Positions 49,346 through 56,987 of a stretch of DNA of 64,000 bases are shown in pieces (position 1 is the first letter of the stretch; every line of letters starts with the position of its first letter). The position numbers and the translations under genes are program-made. This DNA comes from Candidatus Aalborgicola bjergmarkensis (GTDB lineage Bacteria > Pseudomonadota > Gammaproteobacteria > Burkholderiales > Burkholderiaceae_C). The stretch lies in the NCBI GenBank assembly GCA_016708725.1, contig JADJFE010000006.1, positions 186,001-250,000 of the forward strand. The letters are read 5' to 3'. The notes beneath the pieces were generated by a model that was not told where the DNA came from, did no database searches, and was given only the letters and a program-made list of their open reading frames with translations.

Positions 49346-50182
49346 ATGGTCGTTGTTCATACCTTGGCGGACTTGCGCCAGCACCTGAGCGCATTCCGCC
49401 ATCCTGCGCTCGTACCCACCATGGGCAATCTGCACGCCGGGCATCTGGCCCTGGTGCGCCAGGCCAAACCGCTGGGCGATGTGACGGTTTCCACTATTTT
49501 TGTCAACCGGCTGCAATTCGCGCCGCACGAGGACTTTGACTCCTACCCGCGCACGCTGGACGCAGATTGCCAGCAGCTCGAAGCCGCTGGCTGTGACCTG
49601 GTGTTCGCGCCACTGGAAGCAGAAATGTATCCACAGCCGCAAACCTTCAAGGTGCAGCCTGCGTCCGACCTAGCCGATATTCTGGAGGGGCATTTTCGGC
49701 CCGGCTTTTTCATTGGTGTATGTACCGTGGTATTAAAACTGCTGGCTTGTACCCAGGCGCGTGTCGCCCTGTTTGGCAAAAAGGACTATCAGCAGCTGAT
49801 GGTCATTCGCAACATGGTCAAGCAATTTGCCATGCCGGTGGAAATTGTTGGCGGAGAAACCCAGCGCAGTCCCGATGGCCTAGCCTTGTCGTCGCGCAAC
49901 GGCTACCTCAGCCCGGCAGAACGCCAGCAGGCGGTACAGCTTTTTGCCACGCTCACCCACATCGTCGAAACCCTGCGGGCAGGTCATCCCCTGGAGGCAG
50001 CCGACATCAGCAGTCTGGAATCGCAGGCGATGCAAAACCTCAACCGCGCCGGATGGAAACCCGACTACGTGGCGATACGGCGCCAAAGTGATCTGCAAGC
50101 ACCCCATGCGGATGATGCGCTGGTGGTACTGGCTGCGGCCCGGCTGGGCGCAACCCGGCTGATTGACAATCTGGAAGTGTAG
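49346..50182 (+). CDS. panC: Pantothenate synthetase
   Basis: PanC joins pantoate and beta-alanine with ATP. The 278-residue protein has the HIGH-like motif PTMGNLHAGHLAL (the usual first position reads LHAGH), STIFVNRLQFAP, and a KMSKS-like ALSSRNGYLSP. VALFGKKDYQQLMVIRNMV supplies the nucleotide contact. It follows panB and converges on the glycerate kinase gene. Confidence 0.95.
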   Translation: MVVVHTLADLRQHLSAFRHPALVPTMGNLHAGHLALVRQAKPLGDVTVSTIFVNRLQFAPHEDFDSYPRTLDADCQQLEAAGCDLVFAPLEAEMYPQPQTFKVQPASDLADILEGHFRPGFFIGVCTVVLKLLACTQARVALFGKKDYQQLMVIRNMVKQFAMPVEIVGGETQRSPDGLALSSRNGYLSPAERQQAVQLFATLTHIVETLRAGHPLEAADISSLESQAMQNLNRAGWKPDYVAIRRQSDLQAPHADDALVVLAAARLGATRLIDNLEV

Positions 50183-50198
50183 GCATTCGTAATCTTGC

Positions 50199-51560
50199 TC
50201 AAAGCACCAGGATGGCCCTGAAATCATTGACGTTGGTGTACGTCGGGCCGGTGATGAACAGGTCGTCCATGGCAGCAAAGTAGCCATAGGCGTCGTTGCG
50301 TTCCAGGCAATCGTCCAGGTCTACGCCCTTTTCTGCGGCACGGCTCAGAGTGTCTGGCGTAACCCAGGCCCCGGCATTGTCCTGTACGCCGTCAATGCCA
50401 TCGGTGTCCGCCGCCAGTGCGTACACACCCGGCTGCCCTTGCAGCGATTGGGCCAACCCAAGGCAAAATTCTCCTGCACGCCCTCCCTTGCCACGCGGTC
50501 TGCCAGGCTGTTGTGGGCGCAACGTGACCGTGGTTTCCCCTCCACTCAACAGCACACAGGGGCGGGAAAATGGTTGCCCGCGTAGTGCGATGGCACGCGC
50601 CAATGCTGCATGCACCCGTCCCACTTCCCGCGATTCGCCTTCCATGGCATCGCTGAGTATGTGTGCGTCCAGACCGGCAGCGCGTGCGGCCCTGGCGGCA
50701 GCCTCCAGCGATTGCTGTGGTGTGGCGATCAGGCGCACGGTGTTGTTCTTCCAGTGCGCCGCACCCGGTTTGGGTGTTTCCAGAGTGCCATCCTGCAAGC
50801 GTTGCAACACATCCTTGGGTACGTCAATGCGGTAGCGTTGCAGCACCTGCAAGGCCTGGGCGCAGCTGCTGGAGTCGGGGATGGTCGGGCCACTGCCGAT
50901 GGTTGCAGGATCGTCTCCTGGTACATCGCTGATGGCCAGGGTCACTACCCGTGCTGGCGCGCACGCCAGCGCCAATCGACCGCCCTTGATCGCCGAGAGG
51001 TGTTTGCGCACGCAATTGATTTCGGCAATGGTGGCACCACTTTCCAGCAGGGCCTGGGTGATGCGTTGTTTGTCCGCCAGCAAAAGACCGCCACCCGGCC
51101 ATTGTGCTGGCAAGCTCAAAAGCGAAGACGCTCCCCCTGAAATCAGGAAAATAACCAGGTCATGTACGCCCAGGCCCTGCGCCATGGCCAACATGCGCTG
51201 CGCGCCCTGCATACCCGCTGCATCGGGTACGGGATGCGCCGCCTCCAGGATTTCAATGCGCCCTGATCTCTCTGGCGGTGTATGCCCATAACGTGTGAGT
51301 ACCAGTCCCCGCAATGGCGCCGTTGCGGGCCATGCGGCTTCCAGAGCCTGCGCCATGGCGGCACTCGCTTTGCCTGCGCCCAGCACCAGGGTACGGGCAT
51401 CTTGGTGATCGGGGTGGCTGGGAGGGCTGGGTAAATGTTCAGCCAGCACCAGGCCTGGCTGCGCCCGGTGCACGGCAGCCCAGAACAGCATGGCAAGGAA
51501 TCCGCGTGGGTTGGTGTAGGGATCGGGAAGGGGCGCGGAGTGGGGAGCGGGGTGGGGCAT
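50199..51560 (-). CDS. Type II glycerate kinase (GckA/TtuD, MOFRL domain)
   Basis: The 453-residue protein has an N-terminal DUF4147 domain (TLVLGAGKASAAMAQALE; FLISGGASSLLSLP; NCVRKHLSAIKGGRLA) and a C-terminal MOFRL domain (VLLSGGETTVTL; GRAGEFCLGLAQSL; TDGIDG). It phosphorylates glycerate to 2-phosphoglycerate, in line with the glycolate/glyoxylate use suggested by glcEF. It was formerly annotated as hydroxypyruvate reductase. The start at 51560 could instead be a nearby downstream codon. Confidence 0.9.
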   Translation of the reverse strand: MPHPAPHSAPLPDPYTNPRGFLAMLFWAAVHRAQPGLVLAEHLPSPPSHPDHQDARTLVLGAGKASAAMAQALEAAWPATAPLRGLVLTRYGHTPPERSGRIEILEAAHPVPDAAGMQGAQRMLAMAQGLGVHDLVIFLISGGASSLLSLPAQWPGGGLLLADKQRITQALLESGATIAEINCVRKHLSAIKGGRLALACAPARVVTLAISDVPGDDPATIGSGPTIPDSSSCAQALQVLQRYRIDVPKDVLQRLQDGTLETPKPGAAHWKNNTVRLIATPQQSLEAAARAARAAGLDAHILSDAMEGESREVGRVHAALARAIALRGQPFSRPCVLLSGGETTVTLRPQQPGRPRGKGGRAGEFCLGLAQSLQGQPGVYALAADTDGIDGVQDNAGAWVTPDTLSRAAEKGVDLDDCLERNDAYGYFAAMDDLFITGPTYTNVNDFRAILVL

Positions 51561-51715
51561 GGTGCAGTTCCTTCTTGCAAATTTAACAGTCGGGCCATCC
51601 AGTTCTGGTATCCTCCGCGTCCGGACTGGTCAACCACCAGGTCTTCGGCCCCGTTGAGGGGTCTGCGGTTGATCCGCAACCATTTCCCAATCCCAATTCA
51701 ACCCATGAGGATAAT

Positions 51716-52030
51716 ATGAAACGCACCATTTTGGCTGCCCTGTCAGTTGTTAGCACTTTCGCTGTAACCATGCCCGCTTTTGCCGACCAGGCACTCGCCA
51801 CGGCAAAAAACTGCATGGCCTGCCACGCAGTTGACAAAAAAGTGGTGGGACCTTCCTATCAGGACGTAGCCAAGAAATACGCAGGTGACAAGGCTGCAGC
51901 AGACAAGCTGGCTGCCAAGATCGTTGCTGGTGGAACCGGCGTCTGGGGCTCCATCCCCATGCCTGCCAACCCCCAGGTCTCTGAAGCCGAGTCCAAGAAG
52001 TTGGCCGCTTGGGTTCTGTCGATCAAGTAA
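51716..52030 (+). CDS. Class I cytochrome c (c551/c552 type)
   Basis: The 104-residue precursor has a signal peptide (MKRTILAALSVVSTFAVTMPAFA) and the heme c motif CMACH (Cys33, Cys36, His37). The axial Met lies in SIPMPANPQ, and the C-terminal helix is AWVLSIK. Mature length (~81) matches c551/c552 electron carriers that link bc1 to terminal oxidases or denitrification enzymes. A terminator follows at once. Confidence 0.95.
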   Translation: MKRTILAALSVVSTFAVTMPAFADQALATAKNCMACHAVDKKVVGPSYQDVAKKYAGDKAAADKLAAKIVAGGTGVWGSIPMPANPQVSEAESKKLAAWVLSIK

Positions 52031-52074
52031 ACTGCTTAAACTGCTATTTCAGCTGAATCAGGCTGAACAAGAAG

Positions 52075-52098
52075 CCCGCCTATGGCGGGTTTTTTTTG
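52075..52098 (+). terminator. Rho-independent terminator of the cytochrome c gene
   Basis: CCCGCC and GGCGGG pair around a TAT loop and run into TTTTTTTT. It lies 45 bases after the stop. Confidence 0.95.
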
Positions 52099-52120
52099 GT
52101 TTTTGATCAAAGTCAACCCC

Positions 52121-52768
52121 ATGCTGCGCTACACCACCCTTGCCGTTACACCGTTTCAACAAAATTGCTCGCTTGTCTGGTGTGACCAGACCAAGCAGTG
52201 TGCGGTGATTGATCCGGGCGGGGACCTGGAGCGGATATTGGCCGAAGTCCAACGCCTGGGCGTGACTTTGAAGCAGATATGGTTGACCCACGCGCACATT
52301 GACCATGCCGGAGGGGTTGCGGAACTGGCGCAAAAGTTGAACTTGCCGATTATTGGCCCGCACCAGGGTGACCAGTTCTGGATTGACGGACTGCCACAAC
52401 AAAGCCGGATGTTCGGCTTTGCCCCCGTGCAGACTTTCCAGCCCACGCGCTGGCTGGAGGATGGCGATAGCGTCAGCGTTGGCAATTGCACGCTTTCGGT
52501 ACGGCATTGCCCTGGGCATACCCCCGGCCATGTGGTGTTTTATTCCGCAGAGATCAAACGTGCTTTTGTCGGCGATGTACTGTTTGCCGGCTCCATCGGG
52601 CGCACCGATTTTCCCCAGGGTGACCAGGATACCTTGATCGCCAGCATCCGGCAACGTCTGTGGCCTTTGGGTGATGACACGGTTTTTATTCCAGGGCATG
52701 GACCAGAAAGCAGCTTTGGCGAGGAACGTCGCACCAATCCTTTTGTTGCCGATAACTACAACTTTTGA
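52121..52768 (+). CDS. MBL-fold hydrolase, glyoxalase II-like
   Basis: The 215-residue metallo-beta-lactamase-fold protein has the zinc motif THAHIDHAGG (H-x-H-x-D-H), CPGHTPGHV, FVGDVLFAGSIGRTD and PGHGPES. It resembles the short YcbL/GloC type II glyoxalases, which hydrolyse S-lactoylglutathione, and lacks the C-terminal glutathione-binding domain of GloB. The Met at 52121 starts the fold; the frame upstream runs through the terminator and is not used. argB overlaps or abuts its end. Confidence 0.85.
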   Translation: MLRYTTLAVTPFQQNCSLVWCDQTKQCAVIDPGGDLERILAEVQRLGVTLKQIWLTHAHIDHAGGVAELAQKLNLPIIGPHQGDQFWIDGLPQQSRMFGFAPVQTFQPTRWLEDGDSVSVGNCTLSVRHCPGHTPGHVVFYSAEIKRAFVGDVLFAGSIGRTDFPQGDQDTLIASIRQRLWPLGDDTVFIPGHGPESSFGEERRTNPFVADNYNF

Positions 52769-52785
52769 TTTTTCATCCCATCCCT

Positions 52786-53685
52786 ATGTCTGCTATGTCT
52801 GATATTCAATCCATTGCTCCAGGCTCCAAAGCTGAAATCCTGGCGCAGGCCTTGCCGTATATCCGCAAATTTCACGGCAAAACCATGGTCATCAAGTACG
52901 GTGGCAATGCCATGACCGACCCGGCCCTGCAGGCTGATTTTGCCGAAGACGTGGTGCTGCTCAAGCTGGTGGGCATCAACCCCGTGGTTGTGCATGGCGG
53001 TGGCCCGCAGATCGAAAATGCGCTCAAACGCCTGGGCAAGCAAGGCGCATTCATCCAGGGTATGCGTGTGACGGATGCAGAAACCATGGCCGTGGTGCAA
53101 TGGGTTCTCGGCGGTGAGGTGCAGCAGGACATTGTGGGGCTGATCAACCAGGCTGGCGGCAAGGCCGTCGGATTGACGGGACGCGACGGCGGCATGATCC
53201 GGGCCAAAAAACTGAAGATGCTGGACCAGGCGGACCCGAGCGTGGAGTACGATGTGGGGCAGGTAGGCGATATTGTGAGCATTGACCCCAGCGTGGTCAA
53301 AGCCTTGCAGGACGATGCATTCATTCCGGTCATCAGCCCGATTGGTTTTGGCGAGAACAACGAAAGTTACAACATCAACGCCGATGTCGTGGCAGCCAAA
53401 CTGGCAACCGTACTCCAGGCGGAGAAATTGCTGATGCTCACCAACATCAGCGGGGTGCTGGACAAGAACGGGGAACTGCTGACCGATCTGTCGGCACGGC
53501 GTATTGACGAATTGTTTGCCGATGGCACCATTTCGGGTGGTATGCTGCCCAAGATTGCCGGTGCGCTGGATGCCGCCAGGAGCGGGGTCAAGGCCGTGCA
53601 TATCATTGACGGGCGCGTTCCCCATGTACTGTTGCTCGAAATCCTGACCGAGCAGGCATTTGGCACCATGATCCGCTCACATTGA
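52786..53685 (+). CDS. argB: Acetylglutamate kinase
   Basis: ArgB phosphorylates N-acetylglutamate in arginine synthesis. The ~299-residue protein has KTMVIKYGGNAMTDPALQ, VVVHGGGPQIENALKRLG, GLTGRDGGMIRAKKL, VISPIGFGENNESYNINAD and GGMLPKIAGALDAARSGV. The C-terminal HIIDGRVPHVLLLEILT is standard. Start is at 52786 or 52795. No other arg gene is nearby. Confidence 0.95.
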   Translation: MSAMSDIQSIAPGSKAEILAQALPYIRKFHGKTMVIKYGGNAMTDPALQADFAEDVVLLKLVGINPVVVHGGGPQIENALKRLGKQGAFIQGMRVTDAETMAVVQWVLGGEVQQDIVGLINQAGGKAVGLTGRDGGMIRAKKLKMLDQADPSVEYDVGQVGDIVSIDPSVVKALQDDAFIPVISPIGFGENNESYNINADVVAAKLATVLQAEKLLMLTNISGVLDKNGELLTDLSARRIDELFADGTISGGMLPKIAGALDAARSGVKAVHIIDGRVPHVLLLEILTEQAFGTMIRSH

Positions 53686-53768
53686 AGACAATTTAGAAAA
53701 ATTCAGAAGAATTTAGAAGAATCACTCTAGAGAGTTCGAACATCCAGTCTATTGGCCAGAATTCATGC

Positions 53769-53792
53769 AAAATAGCACGGTCGTTCTATTTT
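53769..53792. promoter_or_regulatory. Near-perfect palindrome before the TetR gene
   Basis: AAAATAGCACG and CGTTCTATTTT are inverted around GT with ten of eleven positions matching. It lies 25 bases before the TetR start, so it is a likely self-operator. The region just upstream (53688-53730) holds imperfect repeats of AATTTAGAAGA-like text. Confidence 0.6.
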
Positions 53793-53817
53793 TCTGTATT
53801 TTTCTGGGTTAATTGAT

Positions 53818-54471
53818 TTGAACACTCCTCCTACCAAGTCCGAATTGCCCCATGATGATGCACAGGCGGCACGTCCGCTGCACAAAGGGCAACAAACCAA
53901 ACTTGCCATCATTGATGCAGCCCTCGGCCTGGCAACCCATATGGGCCTGCAGGGTTTGAGCATCGGCGCATTGGCTGAGGCCACGCAGATGAGCAAATCG
54001 GGCGTTTTCGCCCACTTTGGCTCACGGGAAGAGTTGCAGATTTCGGTCATTCGGGAGTACCACGACCGCTTCGAGCAGGAAGTATTTCATACTGCCATGA
54101 ATGAGCCACGCGGATTGCCGCGTCTGCGGGCACTGTTTGCGAACTGGATGCGGCGTACCTCGGCGGAGATTGACTCCGGTTGTTTGTACATCAGCGGTGC
54201 CGTCGAATTCGACGACCGTCCCGGCCCCGTGCGGGATGCGCTGGTTGCATCGGTACAAACATGGTTTGCGGCGTTCTTGCGTGCCGTCCAGATCGCCAAG
54301 GAGTGCCAGCATCTGCGCAGCGATGTCGATGAACGGCAAATGTCATTTGAAATTCATGGACTGATTCTGGCTTTGCACTACGAAGCCCGCTTTTTACGAA
54401 ATCCCGATTCAGTCGAGCGCGCCCATCAAGGTTTTGAGAGCATTCTGGCGCGCAACGGTGCCAAGCCCTAA
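53818..54471 (+). CDS. TetR-family transcriptional regulator
   Basis: The 217-residue protein has the TetR helix-turn-helix (KLAIIDAALGLATHMGLQGLS, then IGALAEATQMSKSGVFAHFGSREEL) after a 20-residue polar extension. A TetR C-terminal ligand domain with DSGCLYISGAVEFDDRPGPVRDAL follows. It stands directly upstream of the acyl-CoA dehydrogenase and beta-oxidation genes, so control by acyl-CoA is likely by analogy with FadR/PsrA-type TetR proteins. The start is a TTG; no ATG precedes the conserved part. Confidence 0.85.
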   Translation: MNTPPTKSELPHDDAQAARPLHKGQQTKLAIIDAALGLATHMGLQGLSIGALAEATQMSKSGVFAHFGSREELQISVIREYHDRFEQEVFHTAMNEPRGLPRLRALFANWMRRTSAEIDSGCLYISGAVEFDDRPGPVRDALVASVQTWFAAFLRAVQIAKECQHLRSDVDERQMSFEIHGLILALHYEARFLRNPDSVERAHQGFESILARNGAKP

Positions 54472-54572
54472 AACCCCTGCTTCCCGTTTTTTCCCGTTTG
54501 CCCCCGTTTGCCCCCGTTTTTTTCAGCGTTTTCTTTGTTTCCGATCCTTTGTTCAACCAGGAGTAATGCACT

Positions 54573-56369
54573 ATGCCAACCTACACCCCACCGCTGCGCG
54601 ACATGCAATTTGTGATGCACGAATTGCTCAAGATCACCGATGATCTGAAGCAAATCCCTCGGCACGCGGAAATCGATGCCGATACCATTAATCAGGTACT
54701 GGAAGAGGGTGGCAAGTTTGCTGCGCAGGTGGTGTTCCCACTGAATGTCAGTGGCGATGAAGAGGGATGCACCTACAACGCTGCCACGCGCGAAGTCACA
54801 ACCCCGAAGGGCTTCAAGGAAGCCTATCGCCAGTACTGCGAGGCGGGTTGGCCGGCATTGGGCTGTGAAGAAGAGTTTGGCGGCCAGGGCTTGCCCTTTG
54901 TCGTCAACCAGATGTTTTACGAAATGCTCAACAGCGCCAACCAGTCCTGGTGCATGTACCCAGGCCTGACGCATGGCGCTTATGCGGCCTTGCACGCCCA
55001 CGGCACCAAGGAGCAGCAGCAGACGTATTTGCACAAAATGACCCACGGCGAGTGGACGGGCACCATGTGCCTGACGGAACCCCACTGCGGCACCGATCTG
55101 GGCCTGATGCGCTCCAAGGCCGTTCCGCAAGCCGATGGCACCTACAAGATCACGGGCGAAAAGATTTTCATCAGCGCCGGTGAACACGACATGGCCGACA
55201 ACATCATCCATCTGGTGTTGGCCCGTCTGCCTGACGCACCGCCCGGAATCAAGGGTGTGAGCCTGTTCATTGTGCCCAAATTCCTGGTCAACGCAGACGG
55301 CTCCCTGGGTGCGCGCAATGGCGTGTATTGCGGTGGCATCGAACACAAGATGGGCATCAACGGCAACGCCACGGCACAAATCGTGCTGGAAGACGCCATT
55401 GGCACCATGGTCGGTCAACCCAACAAGGGCATGCAAGGCATGTTCGTGATGATGAATGCGGCCCGTCTGGGTGTTGGCAACCAGTCTCTCGGTCAAAACG
55501 AAGTGGCCTACCAGAACGCTTTGGCCTACGCGAAAGAACGCATCCAGATGCGTTCCCTCTCTGGAACCAAGGCCAAGGACAAGCCCGCCGATCCGATCAT
55601 CGTGCACCCGGATGTGCGCAAAATGCTGCTGACCGCCAAGGCCTATGCCGAAGGCGGTCGCGCGCTGGCAACCTACTGCTCGATCCTGCTCGAAAAAGAA
55701 ACGTACCACCCGGACGAAAAAGTGCGCAAGGACTCTGGCGAAATACTGGCGCTGTTGACACCGATTGTCAAAGCCTTCCTGACCGATAACGGCCATATTG
55801 CCACCAATGCCTGCATGCAGGTGTTCGGCGGACACGGCTTCATCAAGCAAAATGGCATGGAGCAGTTTGTGCGCGACAACCGCATCAACATGATTTACGA
55901 AGGCACCAACACCGTGCAATCGCTGGATTTGCTGGGCCGCAAGGTTCTGGGCAACAACGGCGCCACGCTCAAAAAGTTCGGCAAGATTGTCGGTGCGTTG
56001 GTGATGGAAGAAGGCGTCAACGAAAAAATGGCCGAATTCATCACCCCCATTGCGATACTGGCCGACCAGATGACCAAATTCACGACCGAAATCGGCTTCA
56101 AGGGTTTCCAGAATGCCGACGAAGTGGGTGCTGCCGCAGTGGACTACCTGCGCGTGGCCGGGCACCTGGTTTTTGGTTATTTCTGGGCACGCATGGCGCA
56201 AGTAGCTTTGCGTGAAATTGCAGCTGGCAACACCGATTCGTTCTACCTGGCCAAAGTGCAGACTGCACGCTTTTATTTTGCCAAGCTGTTCCCGGAAACT
56301 GCTACTTTGATGCGCACTGCACGTGCTGGCAGCAAGGTTTTGATGGATACTGATGCCGCTTTAGCCTAA
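54573..56369 (+). CDS. Acyl-CoA dehydrogenase (long form)
   Basis: This 598-residue flavoenzyme catalyses the first oxidation step of fatty-acid degradation. It shows the N-terminal LKQIPRHAEIDADTINQVLEE extension, CLTEPHCGTDLGLMRSKA, FISAGEHDMADN, the mid-domain SLFIVPKF, and helix INMIYEGTNTVQSLDLLGRK with a catalytic-Glu region. The ~200-residue C-terminal extension is typical of the FadE/AcdA3-like long forms. It precedes the FadN-like and thiolase genes. AGGAG lies before the ATG. The 54472-54572 gap holds runs of GTTTGCCCCC. Confidence 0.93.
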   Translation: MPTYTPPLRDMQFVMHELLKITDDLKQIPRHAEIDADTINQVLEEGGKFAAQVVFPLNVSGDEEGCTYNAATREVTTPKGFKEAYRQYCEAGWPALGCEEEFGGQGLPFVVNQMFYEMLNSANQSWCMYPGLTHGAYAALHAHGTKEQQQTYLHKMTHGEWTGTMCLTEPHCGTDLGLMRSKAVPQADGTYKITGEKIFISAGEHDMADNIIHLVLARLPDAPPGIKGVSLFIVPKFLVNADGSLGARNGVYCGGIEHKMGINGNATAQIVLEDAIGTMVGQPNKGMQGMFVMMNAARLGVGNQSLGQNEVAYQNALAYAKERIQMRSLSGTKAKDKPADPIIVHPDVRKMLLTAKAYAEGGRALATYCSILLEKETYHPDEKVRKDSGEILALLTPIVKAFLTDNGHIATNACMQVFGGHGFIKQNGMEQFVRDNRINMIYEGTNTVQSLDLLGRKVLGNNGATLKKFGKIVGALVMEEGVNEKMAEFITPIAILADQMTKFTTEIGFKGFQNADEVGAAAVDYLRVAGHLVFGYFWARMAQVALREIAAGNTDSFYLAKVQTARFYFAKLFPETATLMRTARAGSKVLMDTDAALA

Positions 56370-56380
56370 GCAACTCACAA

Positions 56381-56412
56381 AGGGGGACAGCAAATCGCAT
56401 CCCCCTAATTTT
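56381..56412 (+). terminator. Terminator after the acyl-CoA dehydrogenase gene
   Basis: AGGGGGA and TCCCCCT pair over seven bases with a 12-base loop and are followed by AATTTTTT. The next gene begins 17 bases later, so read-through is plausible. Confidence 0.85.
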
Positions 56413-56428
56413 TTGAAAGGAAATTATC

Positions 56429-56863
56429 ATGCTTCGTTCACTCGTTATTGCCTCTTTCGCTTTGTCTGCCGTATCCGCTATGGCGCAAATGACCCCTGTG
56501 GGTTTGTGGAAAACCCTCTCCGACGACGGAAAGATAGAGAAATCCGAAGTACGCGTCGTCGACAACAACGGCATCGTTTCCGGCAAGATCGAGCGTATTC
56601 TCGACCCCAAGGCCAAGCCTGGTGAAGTGTGCGACAAGTGCACCGACGAACGCAAGGATAAACCCATGCTCGGTCTGGAAATCATCCGGGGTATGAAAAA
56701 GGTTGAAGGCAAGGACGTCTGGGAAGACGGCAAGATTCTTGACCCCGAAAACGGCAAAGACTACACCTTGCGCCTCACGCCTGTCGAAGGCGGAAAGAAA
56801 CTCGAAATGCGTGGCTCGTTCTTTGGCATCGGACGCACGCAGACCTGGATCCGCATTCAGTAG
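56429..56863 (+). CDS. DUF2147 exported protein
   Basis: The 144-residue protein has a signal peptide (MLRSLVIASFALSAVSAMAQ) and the DUF2147 pattern: PVGLWKTLSDDGKIEKSEVRV, GKIERIL, CDKCTDERKDKPMLGLEIIRGM, and a C-terminal RGSFFGIGRTQTWIRI. The fold is a lipocalin-like barrel; the ligand is unknown. A CxxC pair (CDKC) lies in the loop. It sits between two beta-oxidation genes, as in related genomes. AAAGGAAA precedes the ATG. Confidence 0.88.
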   Translation: MLRSLVIASFALSAVSAMAQMTPVGLWKTLSDDGKIEKSEVRVVDNNGIVSGKIERILDPKAKPGEVCDKCTDERKDKPMLGLEIIRGMKKVEGKDVWEDGKILDPENGKDYTLRLTPVEGGKKLEMRGSFFGIGRTQTWIRIQ

Positions 56864-56908
56864 TTCATCGAAAACTAACATTGATTTGGGGCGGTGGTAA
56901 CCGCTTCC

Positions 56909-56940
56909 AGATTCGCCCCGTCAGGGGCGCGGATTGAAAC
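56909..56940 (+). repeat. Solitary CRISPR-repeat-like sequence (type I-C pattern)
   Basis: The stem CGCCCCGTCAGGGGCG is followed by the tail CGGATTGAAAC. The stem plus GGATTGAAAC end is the layout of 32-base type I-C repeats. There is only one copy, no spacer array and no cas gene in the window. It may be a relic of an array or a coincidental palindrome. Confidence 0.5.
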
Positions 56941-56960
56941 AAACAAGCAAACAAACAAGC
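56937..56960 (+). repeat. Two tandem copies of AAACAAACAAGC
   Basis: The 12-base unit occurs twice without change. The first copy begins in the GAAAC end of the CRISPR-like repeat. It forms the 5' leader of the FadN-like gene. Confidence 0.85.
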
Positions 56961-56987
56961 ATTTACAGAAAATAACAGGAAATATTT

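Noticed and set aside
54468..56201. 577-codon open frame on the minus strand
   Set aside because: It mirrors the acyl-CoA dehydrogenase gene and has no domain of its own.
56909..56940. True CRISPR array
   Set aside because: There is only a single repeat-like unit, with no second repeat at a spacer distance and no cas genes, so I list it as an orphan repeat only.
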